Part shown: positions 15,829 to 26,291 of the stretch, in pieces
How the letters are laid out: each line of letters starts with the position of its first letter
Position numbering within the stretch: position 1 is the first letter of the stretch
NCBI RefSeq assembly: GCF_007827045.1
Contig: NZ_RPFW01000002.1
Span: 62,001 to 126,000, forward strand
DNA: 64,000 nt
From: Trebonia kvetii
Lineage (GTDB): Bacteria > Actinomycetota > Actinomycetes > Streptosporangiales > Streptosporangiaceae
Direction of reading: 5' to 3'
Position numbers and translations under genes: made by a program
Notes under the pieces: model-generated
What the model was told of the DNA's origin: nothing
Database searches by the model: none
The model's input: the letters and a program-made list of their open reading frames with translations, nothing else

Positions 15829-17606
15829 CTCGCCGTAGCGCTTCCGTCGGGCCCGGCGGCCGGCCGGGGAACGCTTTCCGCCTCCGGTCCTGGACTCGCC
15901 GGCCGCTCGGAGTTCCGCTTGCCGCGCAGCAGGGAGGCGAGGCCGGCCAGCACCGACAGCACCGCGGAAACGCTGAACACCACGACCAGGCCGCTGTGGA
16001 ACGGGCCGGAGATCAGCGACGGGAAGAACGTGCGCCCCGTCAGCGCGGCCTGGCTGGCGGCAGGCAGTTGCGTGAGGACCCCGGACGGCGCGAGCAGGTG
16101 CTGTATCGGGTTGACACCGAGCACCGAGGCGAACAGCGAGGAGACCGGCGGCAGCGTCGCCACCTGGTGTGCGACGTCGGTGGGCACGCCGACCCTGGTC
16201 AGCCCGTTCGCCAGGGTCGTCGGCAGCGACGAGGACAGGCCGGCGATCATCAGCGTGAACACGACGCCGATGGACACGGCGGTGCCCGAGTTCTGGAACG
16301 TGGAGCGCATGCCGGACGCCGAGCCGCGGTCGCGGGCGGGGACCGAACCCATGATGGAGGAGGAGTTCGGCGAGACGAACATGCCGCTGCCGATCCCGTT
16401 CAGCGCGATGATCAGCGCGAACGCCCAGAAGGGGAAGTTGACAGGCAGCAGCATCAGCAAGATGAACGAGGACGCGAACACGGCCATCCCGGCGGTGGCG
16501 ATGCCCCTTGAGCCGAACCGGTCCGACAGGATGCCCGAGGTCGGCCCGGACACAAGGAACCCGGCGGTCATCGGCAGCATCAAGATGCCGGCCCACAGCG
16601 GCGTCTGCTCGTAGGAGTAGCCGTGCAGCGGCAGCCAGATGCCCTGCAGCCAGATGATCAGCATGAACTGGATGCCGCCGCGCGCGATGGACACCAGCAG
16701 GCCCGCCAGGTTGCCCGCGGTGAACTCTCGGATCTTGAACAGTGACAGCCGGAACATCGGCTCGGCGACCCGCGTCTCGATGATCAGGAAGATGATCAGC
16801 ACGACGATTCCGCCGATCAGCTCACCGAGCACGACGGGGGACTCCCAGCCCATCGAGTTGTCGCCGTAGGGCTGGATGCCGTAGGTGACGCCGACGAGGA
16901 CCGAGCCGAGGCCTAGGGCGAAGGTGATGTTCCCCCACCAGTCGATCTTCCCGCGGTGCCGGACACCGTTGTCGCGCAGCTTCAGGTACGCCCACAGCGT
17001 GCCGAAGACGCCGACGGGCAGGTTGATCCAGAACACCGCGCGCCAGTCCCAGGCGGCGAGCAAGCCGCCGAGCACCAGGCCGATGAACATGCCGGCGAGG
17101 GCGGCGATCTGGTTGGTGCCAAGCGCGAACCCGCGCCGCTCCGGCGGGAACGCGTCGGTGAGGATCGCCGCGGAGTTGGCCATCAGCATCGCACCGCCGA
17201 TCGCCTGCAGGAACCGCCAGCCGATCAGCCACATGGCCCCGTGCGCGGCCTGGAACGGGTCGAACGACAGCAGGATCGACGCGATCGTGAAGACCACGAA
17301 ACCCGCGTTGTACATCTTGACCCGGCCGAACATGTCGCCGAGCTTGCCCAGGTTGACCACGAGGACCGCCTGGACGAGGCGGTAGCCCATGATCATCCAC
17401 AGCAGGTAGCTGATGTTCCCCGCGGACAGCGGGTCGAGGTTGATGCCCTTGAAGATGGCCGGGAGCGCGATGATGACCACCGATCCATCGAGCGAGGCCA
17501 TGAAGATCGCGGCGGTGGTGTTGGCGAGCGCGGTCCAGGCGTAGGCGTCGGGCTTCGGCGGCCTCGGCCGGTCGGCCCGTGCCTGGGCGATGGTGGGAGA
17601 ACCCAT
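15816..17606 (-). CDS. DHA2-type (EmrB/QacA) MFS efflux transporter
   Basis: This 596-residue protein has the 14-helix layout of DHA2 drug:H+ antiporters. It shows motif C-like LGTNQIAALAGMFIGLVLGG, the N-terminal block FMASLDGSVVIIALP typical of the family (with the Asp of motif D1), and loop motif A as GKLGDMFGRVKMY. The C-terminal about 40 residues are a Pro/Ser/Ala-rich cytosolic tail. Its ATG overlaps the stop of the MarR gene upstream (TGATG), so the two form one operon, probably induced by a toxic ligand of the MarR protein. The drug range cannot be predicted. Confidence 0.92.
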   Translation of the reverse strand: MGSPTIAQARADRPRPPKPDAYAWTALANTTAAIFMASLDGSVVIIALPAIFKGINLDPLSAGNISYLLWMIMGYRLVQAVLVVNLGKLGDMFGRVKMYNAGFVVFTIASILLSFDPFQAAHGAMWLIGWRFLQAIGGAMLMANSAAILTDAFPPERRGFALGTNQIAALAGMFIGLVLGGLLAAWDWRAVFWINLPVGVFGTLWAYLKLRDNGVRHRGKIDWWGNITFALGLGSVLVGVTYGIQPYGDNSMGWESPVVLGELIGGIVVLIIFLIIETRVAEPMFRLSLFKIREFTAGNLAGLLVSIARGGIQFMLIIWLQGIWLPLHGYSYEQTPLWAGILMLPMTAGFLVSGPTSGILSDRFGSRGIATAGMAVFASSFILLMLLPVNFPFWAFALIIALNGIGSGMFVSPNSSSIMGSVPARDRGSASGMRSTFQNSGTAVSIGVVFTLMIAGLSSSLPTTLANGLTRVGVPTDVAHQVATLPPVSSLFASVLGVNPIQHLLAPSGVLTQLPAASQAALTGRTFFPSLISGPFHSGLVVVFSVSAVLSVLAGLASLLRGKRNSERPASPGPEAESVPRPAAGPDGSATASQLS

Positions 17607-18052
17607 CAGAGCTTCTCCGCCAGCCGCTCGAGCAGCGCCGTCGCGGCCATGAGCTGCCGGAGGTCGGCGTCGGTGAAGCCGTCGAGCAGCGCCGCCGCGA
17701 TCTGCCCGGTGCGCGCGCCGCGCTTGTCGTTCACCACCCGGCGCCCCTCGTCGGTGATGGACAGCACGATCCGCCGTCCGTCCTGCGGGTCGCGGCTGCG
17801 CTCGATCAGCGCGCGGCCGAGCAGTGCGGCCACCGTCACGCCCATGGACTGCGGGCTGATCCGGTCCATCCGTGCCAGGTCGCTCGACGTCGCGGGCCCG
17901 CCGCGCTCGAGCAGCGCGAGCGCCGACGACTCGGCGACCGACAACTCGCCCTCGAACGGAACCTGCCGCAGCTTGCGCACCACCCGGCCGACGGCGACGC
18001 GCAGCGCCCCGGCCACCTCGGTGACATCAGGAACGGTGTCAGCTGAACCCAT
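17606..18052 (-). CDS. MarR-family repressor
   Basis: This 148-residue protein has the winged-helix MarR architecture: LSVAESSALALLERGGPATS leads into the recognition region RISPQSMGVTVAALLGRALI, and DPQDGRRIVLSITDEGRR forms the wing. Terminal helices provide the dimer interface. It is translationally coupled to the DHA2 transporter and has a 14-base perfect palindrome 11 bases upstream of its own start, so autorepression with control of efflux is very likely. The ligand is unknown. Confidence 0.9.
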   Translation of the reverse strand: MGSADTVPDVTEVAGALRVAVGRVVRKLRQVPFEGELSVAESSALALLERGGPATSSDLARMDRISPQSMGVTVAALLGRALIERSRDPQDGRRIVLSITDEGRRVVNDKRGARTGQIAAALLDGFTDADLRQLMAATALLERLAEKL

Positions 18053-18062
18053 ATGATCAGCC

Positions 18063-18076
18063 TAACTGATCAGTTA
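18063..18076. promoter_or_regulatory. Palindromic MarR operator candidate
   Basis: TAACTGATCAGTTA is a perfect 14-base palindrome placed 11 bases upstream of the MarR ATG. A further TGATCAG half lies at 18054-18060. Size, symmetry and position fit an autoregulatory MarR site. Confidence 0.65.
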
Positions 18077-18129
18077 AGACTTAATAAACCGATGCGAGAC
18101 ACGAAGGTGCAGGGGGGACCGCGAACCCG

Positions 18130-18891
18130 TTATGAGTGCTGCAGATTTTGGTCTTCGGCGAAGTAGCGGCAGAACAGGAAGCCGTCGTCGGCCGCGATCA
18201 CCTGCCGCAGGGTCAGCGGACGGGCGTCGGCGTGCTCGCCGGAGATGATGCGGCCGGCACCGGGGCCCGCCAGGGTGGGGCTGAGCGACAGGCACAGCTC
18301 GTCCACCAGGCCGGCCGCGCTGAGGTCGCCGAACAGATGCGGGCCCCCCTCGCACAGCACCCGGGTCAGGCCGCGTGCGGCCAGTTCGTCCACCAGGGCT
18401 CCGAGATCGACGGCCTCGTCGCCCACGACGATCACGTCGGCGACCTTAGCGGTCTCCGTGCGCAGCTCGGAGTCGGACGCCTCGCAGGTGAACACCATGG
18501 TCCGCGCGTCCGGCGGCGCCTCGGCGAACAGCGGCGAGGCCAGGTTCAGCCCGAGGGTCCTGGTGACGAGCGCGATCGGGGGCGTGGCGGTCCGGTCCGC
18601 GCGCAGCGCGGCGAGCGAGTCCCGCCGGCGGGCCGGCTTGTACTCCTCGGTGCGCGCGGTGCCCGCGCCGACCAGGATGACGTCGGCGAGCACCCGCAGG
18701 ATGCCGAACACCCGCATGTCCGCGGCCGAGGAAAGCCCGCCAGAGCGACCGTCGACGTACGCGGCGCCGTCGGCGCTCGTCACGAAGTTGGCCCGCAGCC
18801 ACCCATCGCGCGGGTACGCGTAGGCCTCGGCGAGACCGAACAGGTCAAGCTCGGGGCCGGCGGAGCCGGCCGGGGGATAGATCGTCCGCAC
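18130..18891 (-). CDS. RibD C-terminal-type (pyrimidine) reductase
   Basis: This 253-residue protein has the dihydrofolate-reductase-like fold of RibD C-terminal domains. Visible blocks are RANFVTSADGAAYVDGRSGG (substrate pocket), ADVILVGAGTARTE, RVLCEGGPHLFGDL (NADPH phosphate-binding EGGP) and VDELCLSLSP. Riboflavin-pathway reductases with this domain reduce the ribosyl group of the pyrimidine intermediate, but many stand-alone actinobacterial members have unproven substrates. There is no deaminase domain and no rib gene nearby. The start is GTG 18891. Confidence 0.85.
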   Translation of the reverse strand: MRTIYPPAGSAGPELDLFGLAEAYAYPRDGWLRANFVTSADGAAYVDGRSGGLSSAADMRVFGILRVLADVILVGAGTARTEEYKPARRRDSLAALRADRTATPPIALVTRTLGLNLASPLFAEAPPDARTMVFTCEASDSELRTETAKVADVIVVGDEAVDLGALVDELAARGLTRVLCEGGPHLFGDLSAAGLVDELCLSLSPTLAGPGAGRIISGEHADARPLTLRQVIAADDGFLFCRYFAEDQNLQHS

Positions 18892-18924
18892 CCGCCCGAT
18901 CCTAGCCCGAGGGCCGTGAGCGGG

Positions 18925-21042
<2,118 letters not shown>

Positions 21043-21049
21043 TCGCCTC

Positions 21050-22033
21050 CTAACGGGTCAAGCAAGCCTGCGAGCGCACGTAGCCTACCGCGTTAGGTTG
21101 TTCGCGCCGTGCATCCGTTCCACGTCGGTGTCCCCGTATGAAGCGATTTCCTAACGGAGAAGCCGCAATCGCGTGCGCCGGATCGCGCCGCGCGCGGTCG
21201 GCGTGTCGTGCCGCGTCGTACCGGTCCAGGATGACCTGGGCCACCTCCGGGCAGGCGCCGAGCACCACGGAAACGGCGGACGCGCCGGCGCCGAGCGCGC
21301 CGTCGCGGATCTTGTCGGCGAAGTAGCCGGGGGCAAGCAGGTACGTCGCGACGACGACCGGCCCGGCTCCGGGGCCGGACAGCAGGGCAGCCACGGCCTC
21401 ACCGGGACGCGGCCCCGACGCCGACGCGAAGGCGGGGACGACCGCACGCCAGCCGCGCTCGCGGGCCCAGCGGTCCGCCAGCGCCGCGATGATGGCGTTG
21501 GCGGCCGGGTCGGACGAGCCGGCCGCGGCGAGCACCACGCTTGTCTCCGCGCGCGCCCTGGCGTCCCTGACGGCCACACCGGCCTCCCGCAGCCGTCGCT
21601 CCAGCGCGGCAATGAGCAGCGCGTGCGGGCCGAGCGTGTCCGCCACGCGGACGTCGAGCCCGGGATGCGCGGCCCGCGCCTCCGCGAGCCGCGCCGGGAT
21701 GTCGGCCTTGCTGTGGTAGGCCGCGGTGAGCAGCAGCGGCACGGCGACGCACTCGGCACCCTCAAGGTCCATCGGGGCGGGCGCCAGCGAGCCGAGCACC
21801 GCCGGCAGCGACGGCGCGCTGTGGTCGAGAAACGCCGCGCGCACGCCGATGCCCGGCGCCCTGAGCCGGACGGCGTCCAGGAGATCGTGCACCGTCGCCG
21901 CGGCGCGGGGGTCCTTCGACCCGTGCGCGACCGCGACGAGGGGCGGCAAGACCGCCGGCGGCCGGCCCTCAGACGCCCAGCCCTCAGGCGCCCAGGATCG
22001 TCCCGCGGCTTGGCTCAGACGTGCAGGCCGCAT
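21050..22033 (-). CDS. Sirohydrochlorin ferrochelatase (CbiX/SirB type)
   Basis: This 327-residue protein contains two CbiX-like halves. The N-terminal half begins LVAVAHGSKDPRAA with the metal-binding His and continues VPLLLTAAYHSKADIPARL with the second His. The C-terminal half repeats VVVATYLLAPGYFADKI, where the His is replaced. It inserts Fe2+ (or Co2+) into sirohydrochlorin. Siroheme is the cofactor of the sulfite reductase encoded in the same operon. The start overlaps the cysH end by 19 bases; a later start is possible because about 30 residues precede the conserved part. Confidence 0.87.
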   Translation of the reverse strand: MRPARLSQAAGRSWAPEGWASEGRPPAVLPPLVAVAHGSKDPRAAATVHDLLDAVRLRAPGIGVRAAFLDHSAPSLPAVLGSLAPAPMDLEGAECVAVPLLLTAAYHSKADIPARLAEARAAHPGLDVRVADTLGPHALLIAALERRLREAGVAVRDARARAETSVVLAAAGSSDPAANAIIAALADRWARERGWRAVVPAFASASGPRPGEAVAALLSGPGAGPVVVATYLLAPGYFADKIRDGALGAGASAVSVVLGACPEVAQVILDRYDAARHADRARRDPAHAIAASPLGNRFIRGHRRGTDARREQPNAVGYVRSQACLTR

Positions 22034-22707
22034 TCGGTCTTGCCCGTCCCGGCCCAGCGGCCGGACCTCGGATCCGCGCCGGCCTCCACCCGCAGGGTGC
22101 AGGTCCGGCAGCCGATGGACGGATAGCCGTCGTAGACGAGCGGGTTCACCAGCACGCCGTTGGACGCGATGTACTCGTCGACCTGCTCAGACGTCCAGGC
22201 CACGATGGGGTTGACCTTGACCTTCTGCCGCTTCTCGTCGAACTCCACGACCCGGGTCGACCGGCGCGACAGCGTCTCCTCGCGGCGCACGCCGGTGATC
22301 CACGAGTCGTAACCCTTGAGCGCGCGCTCGAGCGGCTCGACCTTGCGCAGGTGGCAGCACAGGTCGGGATTGCGCCCGTACAACCGGGGCCCGAGCTCGG
22401 CGTCCTGCTCGGCGACGGTGCGCGACGGTGTCACGTTGATCAGGTTGATCGGATAGACGGCGGCGACCGCGTCCCGGGTGCCGATGGTCTCCGGGAAGTG
22501 GTAGCCGGTGTCGAGGAACACCACGTCGATACCCGGGCGGACCGCGGAGGCGAGGTGCACGATGACGGCGTCGGACATCGAGGACGTGATGCAGATCCGG
22601 TCACCGAAGGTGTCGGTCGCCCAGCGGATCACGTCCTCGGCGGACGCGTCCTTGAGGTCCTCGGCTGCCTGCTCAGCAAGGTCGCGCATGCGCTGTGGAT
22701 CCTTCAC
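22015..22707 (-). CDS. cysH: Assimilatory adenylyl-sulfate (APS) reductase
   Basis: This 230-residue protein is a CysH-type reductase. SSMSDAVIVHLAS is the nucleotide loop (SxxD form), and CCHLRKVEPL together with GCRTCT supply the CC...CxxC cysteines of a [4Fe-4S] cluster. That cluster indicates use of APS rather than PAPS. KTECGLHV near the C-terminus carries the catalytic Cys that attacks sulfate. It yields sulfite for SirA, using thioredoxin. It lies between the zinc-ribbon gene and the chelatase on the same strand. Confidence 0.95.
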   Translation of the reverse strand: MKDPQRMRDLAEQAAEDLKDASAEDVIRWATDTFGDRICITSSMSDAVIVHLASAVRPGIDVVFLDTGYHFPETIGTRDAVAAVYPINLINVTPSRTVAEQDAELGPRLYGRNPDLCCHLRKVEPLERALKGYDSWITGVRREETLSRRSTRVVEFDEKRQKVKVNPIVAWTSEQVDEYIASNGVLVNPLVYDGYPSIGCRTCTLRVEAGADPRSGRWAGTGKTECGLHV

Positions 22708-22780
22708 GTCTCGTCACCGCACCGGGTCGGGCTCCCTGAATAGCGCCCATTTATTAGTTTTTGATTAACTTCCGCATCTC

Positions 22781-22936
22781 TCACAGCACTGCCCCCAAGC
22801 CGGCGAAGCGGAGCTGGAAGCTCCTCGTGCACGAGCGGCAGTGCCACTCGCCGTCCGCCGCGCCCTGCGGCTCGAGGTCCTCCTCGCCGCAGTAAGGGCA
22901 GTAGAACGGCACTGCGCGCACCGAAGGCGATGTCAT
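22781..22936 (-). CDS. Small zinc-ribbon protein of the sulfite reductase operon
   Basis: This 51-residue protein has CPYCGEEDLEP and WHCRSCTRSFQ, two CxxC knuckles that should hold one zinc. The rest is short: an N-terminal hydrophobic start and a C-terminal SFQLRFAGLG. Its ATG overlaps the stop of sirA (ATGA) and is followed by cysH, so it is made together with the reductases. Equivalent tiny ribbons sit between sirA-like and cysH genes in other actinobacteria; no function is established. A ferredoxin-like or assembly role would be guesswork. Confidence 0.8.
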   Translation of the reverse strand: MTSPSVRAVPFYCPYCGEEDLEPQGAADGEWHCRSCTRSFQLRFAGLGAVL

Positions 22937-24690
22937 GACAGCTCCTCGTCCGTGGCCCGCAGCGTCCACGCGGCGAACGTCTCGCCGACCTCCCGCGCGG
23001 CGTCGTAGCGGCGCAGCACTCGCTCCACGTAGTCGGGCAGTTCCTCGGCCGTGGCCTTGAGGCCGCGGACCTTTCGCCCGAATCCGGACCCGCTGGCGTC
23101 ACCGCCGGTCAGCGTGCCGCCGAGGTGGATCTGGAAGCCCTCGACCTGCTTACCATCCGCGTCGGTGACGAGCGACCCCTTCAGGCCGATGTCGGCGACC
23201 TGGATGCGGGCGCAGGAGTTCGGGCAGCCGTTGACGTTGATGGTGACCGGCGACTCGAAGCCGGGCAGCCGGCGCTCGAGCTCGTCGATCAGCTGCATCG
23301 CCCGGCCCTTGGTCTCCACGATCGCGAGCTTGCAGAACTCGATCCCGGTGCAGGCCATCGTGTGCCGCCGGAAGACGCTCGGCTTCACCGGCAGGCCAAG
23401 CGCGTCGAGTTCGGCGACGAGCTCGTGCACGTTCTCGCTCGGCACGTCGATGATGACCATCTTCTGCTCGGCGGTGGTCCGCACCCGGCCGCTGCCGTAC
23501 CGGCTGGCGAGGGTGCCGATCGCGGCGAGCAGCTCGCCGTTGACGCGGCCGACGCGCGGCGCGAACCCGACGTAGAACAGGCCGTCGGTCTGCTGGTGCA
23601 CTCCAACATGGTCGCGCAGCGCGCCGTCCACATTGACCGGGGCGGGGCCGTCGGGCAGCGAGTAGCCGAGGTACTCCTGCTCCATGACCTCCCGGAACTT
23701 CTCCGCGCCCCAGTCGGCGATCAGGAACTTGATCCTGGCCCGGTGCCGCAGCCGCCGGTACCCGTAGTCGCGGAACACGCCGGCCACCGCCGCCCACACC
23801 TCGGCCACCTGGTCGGGCCGCACGAAGGCGCCGAGCCGCTTGGCGAGCATCGGGTTGGTGGACAGGCCGCCGCCGACCCACAGGTCGTACCCGACCTCAC
23901 CGGTCTCCGGGTCCCGCACGGCCGCGAACGCGACGTCGTTGATCTCGTGGTGCGTGCACTGGGCGGCGCAGCCGCTGATCGATGACTTGAACTTGCGCGG
24001 CAGGTTGGAGAACTCCGGGTCGCCGATGTACCGCTCGGCGACGGCCGCGATCTCCGGCGTGGCGTCGATCAGCTCGTCGCCGTCGAGTCCCGCCAGCGGA
24101 CAGCCCATGACGACACGGGGGGTGTCACCGCAGGCCTCGGTGGTGGACAGGCCGACGGCCTCCAGGGCCTCCCAGATCGCCGGGACGCTCTCGATCTCGA
24201 TCCAGTGCAGCTGGATGTTCTGGCGGTCAGTGATGTCGGCAGTGCCCCGCGCGTACTTGACCGAGATGTCGGAGATGACGCGCAGCTGCTCGGCGGACAG
24301 CTGCCCGCCGTCGATGCGGACCCGGAGCATGAAGTAGCGGTCGTCGAGCTCCTCGGGCTCGAGGACGGCGGTCTTGCCGCCGTCGATGCCCTGGCGGCGC
24401 TGGGTGTAAAGCCCGTACCAGCGCATACGGCCGCGCAGGTCGGCGGGGTCGATCGAGTCGAAGCCGTGCTTGGCGTAGATGTCGATGATCCGCTGGCGGA
24501 CGTTGAGCCCGTCGTCGTTCTTCTTGTTTTCCTCGTTCTTGTTCAGCGGCTCGCGGTAGCCGAGTGCCCACTGGCCCTCGCCGCGCTTCCGGCGCGGTGC
24601 TGCCGGCTTGGCTGGAGTCGTCCTGGCCATCGCCGGGGCTTCGGTCGCCGTCGGGGTATCGGTCGCAGTTGCTCCGGTCACGGGAGACAT
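22933..24690 (-). CDS. sirA: Ferredoxin-dependent sulfite reductase
   Basis: This 585-residue siroheme/[4Fe-4S] enzyme matches actinobacterial SirA along its length. CTGIEFCKLAIVETKGRA and NVNGCPNSCARIQ supply the cluster and siroheme-bridging cysteines. DLRGRMRWYGLYTQRRQG and TTEACGDTPRVVMGCP contain the Tyr and Cys positions that form a covalent crosslink in the Mycobacterium enzyme. It reduces sulfite to sulfide with six electrons from ferredoxin. ATG 24690 has GAGGAA upstream; the first 40 residues are low-complexity. A strong dyad is 120 bases upstream. Nitrite reduction is a known side or alternative activity of the family. Confidence 0.93.
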   Translation of the reverse strand: MSPVTGATATDTPTATEAPAMARTTPAKPAAPRRKRGEGQWALGYREPLNKNEENKKNDDGLNVRQRIIDIYAKHGFDSIDPADLRGRMRWYGLYTQRRQGIDGGKTAVLEPEELDDRYFMLRVRIDGGQLSAEQLRVISDISVKYARGTADITDRQNIQLHWIEIESVPAIWEALEAVGLSTTEACGDTPRVVMGCPLAGLDGDELIDATPEIAAVAERYIGDPEFSNLPRKFKSSISGCAAQCTHHEINDVAFAAVRDPETGEVGYDLWVGGGLSTNPMLAKRLGAFVRPDQVAEVWAAVAGVFRDYGYRRLRHRARIKFLIADWGAEKFREVMEQEYLGYSLPDGPAPVNVDGALRDHVGVHQQTDGLFYVGFAPRVGRVNGELLAAIGTLASRYGSGRVRTTAEQKMVIIDVPSENVHELVAELDALGLPVKPSVFRRHTMACTGIEFCKLAIVETKGRAMQLIDELERRLPGFESPVTINVNGCPNSCARIQVADIGLKGSLVTDADGKQVEGFQIHLGGTLTGGDASGSGFGRKVRGLKATAEELPDYVERVLRRYDAAREVGETFAAWTLRATDEELS

Positions 24691-24809
24691 GCGGCGGTTC
24701 CTCACTCACGTAAAAGTCGATGTCGGTGGGCACGCGCCCGCCTGGACCCGCCACGGCTGCAAAAAAGGAAAAGGCCGCCCGGCAGTTCGCGGTGCGCGCC
24801 CAGAGATCA

Positions 24810-24840
24810 CTCCCGGTTACCAGATAGCTGTAACCGTGAG
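24810..24840. promoter_or_regulatory. Dyad upstream of sulfate reduction operon
   Basis: CGGTTAC and GTAACCG form perfect arms around nine bases, and the symmetry extends outward with CTC and GAG after one mismatch (11-base arms in all). It lies about 120 bases upstream of sirA with no other gene between. Its symmetry and place suggest an operator of the operon, but it does not match a sulfur regulator site I know. Confidence 0.45.
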
Positions 24841-25044
24841 TTAAACAATTGGGCGGCGATCAGCGTGCAGGACGACACATCGCGCTACGGACGCGGAGCA
24901 GGTCAACGTGCCTGCGCTCAACGAGCATGGGGTCCGTAACACTCACCTCAGCAGGATCACACACTTTGGTGCGGGATGTCCAGCCGAGATGATTCATGAC
25001 CGCGACAACCGCGCAGCGGCGACGCCTATTCCGCCACGGCGGAT

Positions 25045-25056
25045 TTACATATGTAA
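25045..25056. promoter_or_regulatory. 12-bp palindrome TTACATATGTAA
   Basis: A perfect AT-rich palindrome lies in otherwise GC-rich DNA, 16 bases after the stop of the small Cys-rich gene at 25072 and upstream of sirA. It could be a regulator site or part of a promoter; nothing else supports either. Confidence 0.25.
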
Positions 25057-25071
25057 CGTTCTGGTCTCGGA

Positions 25072-25215
25072 CTAGCCCTGGCGGACCCAGGACAGTGCCG
25101 ACTCGGCGTGCACCGGTGCCTGAGTCACTTCTTGTGACGGCTGGTGCTGGCAGTCACACCACGTGCCGCCCGGACATTCCTCGTGCCGGCGCTGGCGGCA
25201 GGCAGGGCAGATCAT
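25072..25215 (-). CDS. Small Cys-rich protein (47 aa)
   Basis: This 47-residue protein starts MICPACRQRRHEECPGG and continues TWCDCQHQ, giving a CxxC pair followed by C-x4-CxC and two His residues, a likely single zinc site. The remaining 25 residues are polar. ATG 25215 has GGGGAG nine bases upstream, which sets it apart from the longer open frame. Similar peptides (CPxCR..RHxECxGGTWCDCQH) are seen in other actinobacteria as unnamed proteins. It is divergent from the phosphoribosyltransferase gene. Confidence 0.65.
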   Translation of the reverse strand: MICPACRQRRHEECPGGTWCDCQHQPSQEVTQAPVHAESALSWVRQG

Positions 25216-25322
25216 GGATGTTGTCTCCCCACGACGCGGCGCCGCAATCCGCCCGCCGAATCTTCCCCGATTTTCCGCAATCCCCGGTCTACACGGCGAA
25301 GCGGCGGGTATACGCCGATGAG

Positions 25323-26270
25323 ATGGCCAATCGTTCCGAGCGCCATGAGGCGGTGCCACACGGACCGCCCGCCTTCAGGGACAGAGCCGAGGCGGGCGTG
25401 CTGCTCGCCGCCGCGCTGCGGGAGGCGTTCGGCAATCAGGTTTCCGATCATCCCGAACGGTTTCGCGGCTCCGCGGGTCCAGCCGCCATGACCCGTGAAC
25501 CCCCGCAGGCCGGGCGGGCGGTTCCCGCGCAGGGATTCCCCTCGCCCGGCCCCGGCTCGCCGGACCCGGAGGCTGGCTGCGAGCCGCCGCCGCCCCGGGA
25601 CAGCACGGAGAACCGCGGGTCGCGGGACTGGCTGCGCGTGCTGGCGATTCCCCGCGGCGGAGTCGCGGTGGGCGCGGAGGTGGCGCGCGCGCTCGGCGTC
25701 CCGCTCGACGTGATCATGGTCCGCAAGCTGGGGCATCCCGAGGCGCCAGAGCTCGGCCTCGGCGCGATCGCCGAGGGGGCGGGCGGCGCCGGAGAACCCT
25801 TCTTCGATGAGGAAATGCTTGACCGGGTAGGCCTGACGCCGGCCGACATGACCGCGGTGGTGGCGCGTGAGCGGGCCGAGCTGGCCAGGCGGGTCGCCGT
25901 GTACCGCCCTATGCCCCCGACGGAGGCCGACGGCCCGCAGGGACTGGCGGATCTGGCGCGGCAGGTGGTCGTCGTGGTCGACGACGGACTCGCGACCGGC
26001 GTGACGGCGCGTGCCGCGCTGCGGGCGGCGCGGGCCAGGGGCGCCGCGCGGACGGTGCTCGCCGTGCCGGTGGCGGCGCCCGCGGCTGCCGAGGCCATGA
26101 AAACAGAAACCGGCGAGGTGGTGACTCTCGTCACCCCTCGCCGGTTCCGCAGCGTGGGAGAGTGGTATGCCGACTTCGGTCAGCTGACCGACGACGACGT
26201 TCTGACGCTTTTGTCTTCTTTCGGGGGATCAACCCCGCGGAACTCCCGCAGTCCGGCCGGACGGGCCTGA
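25323..26270 (+). CDS. Type I phosphoribosyltransferase with inserted linker
   Basis: This 315-residue protein has the phosphoribosyltransferase core: FRDRAEAGVLLAAALREAFG (helix 1), VLAIPRGGVAVGAEVARALG, VIMVRKLGHPEAPELGLGAI and the PRPP loop VVVVDDGLATGVTARAAL. Between helix 1 and the first strand there is a Pro/Gly/Arg-rich insert of about 62 residues (around residues 40-101) that relatives lack. The insert keeps frame and GC bias. The start is uncertain: ATG 25323 lacks a good ribosome-binding site, and GTG 25353 is an alternative. The substrate is unknown; relatives are often annotated as predicted phosphoribosyltransferases fused or linked to hydrolases. Confidence 0.8.
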   Translation: MANRSERHEAVPHGPPAFRDRAEAGVLLAAALREAFGNQVSDHPERFRGSAGPAAMTREPPQAGRAVPAQGFPSPGPGSPDPEAGCEPPPPRDSTENRGSRDWLRVLAIPRGGVAVGAEVARALGVPLDVIMVRKLGHPEAPELGLGAIAEGAGGAGEPFFDEEMLDRVGLTPADMTAVVARERAELARRVAVYRPMPPTEADGPQGLADLARQVVVVVDDGLATGVTARAALRAARARGAARTVLAVPVAAPAAAEAMKTETGEVVTLVTPRRFRSVGEWYADFGQLTDDDVLTLLSSFGGSTPRNSRSPAGRA

Positions 26271-26291
26271 TCGCCAAGATCGGCAATCAGG
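26266..26291. terminator. Hairpin between convergent genes
   Basis: CCTGATCGCC and GGCAATCAGG pair with one mismatch around six bases and span the stops of both the phosphoribosyltransferase gene and whiB. It is a short bidirectional terminator candidate without a T run. Confidence 0.45.
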
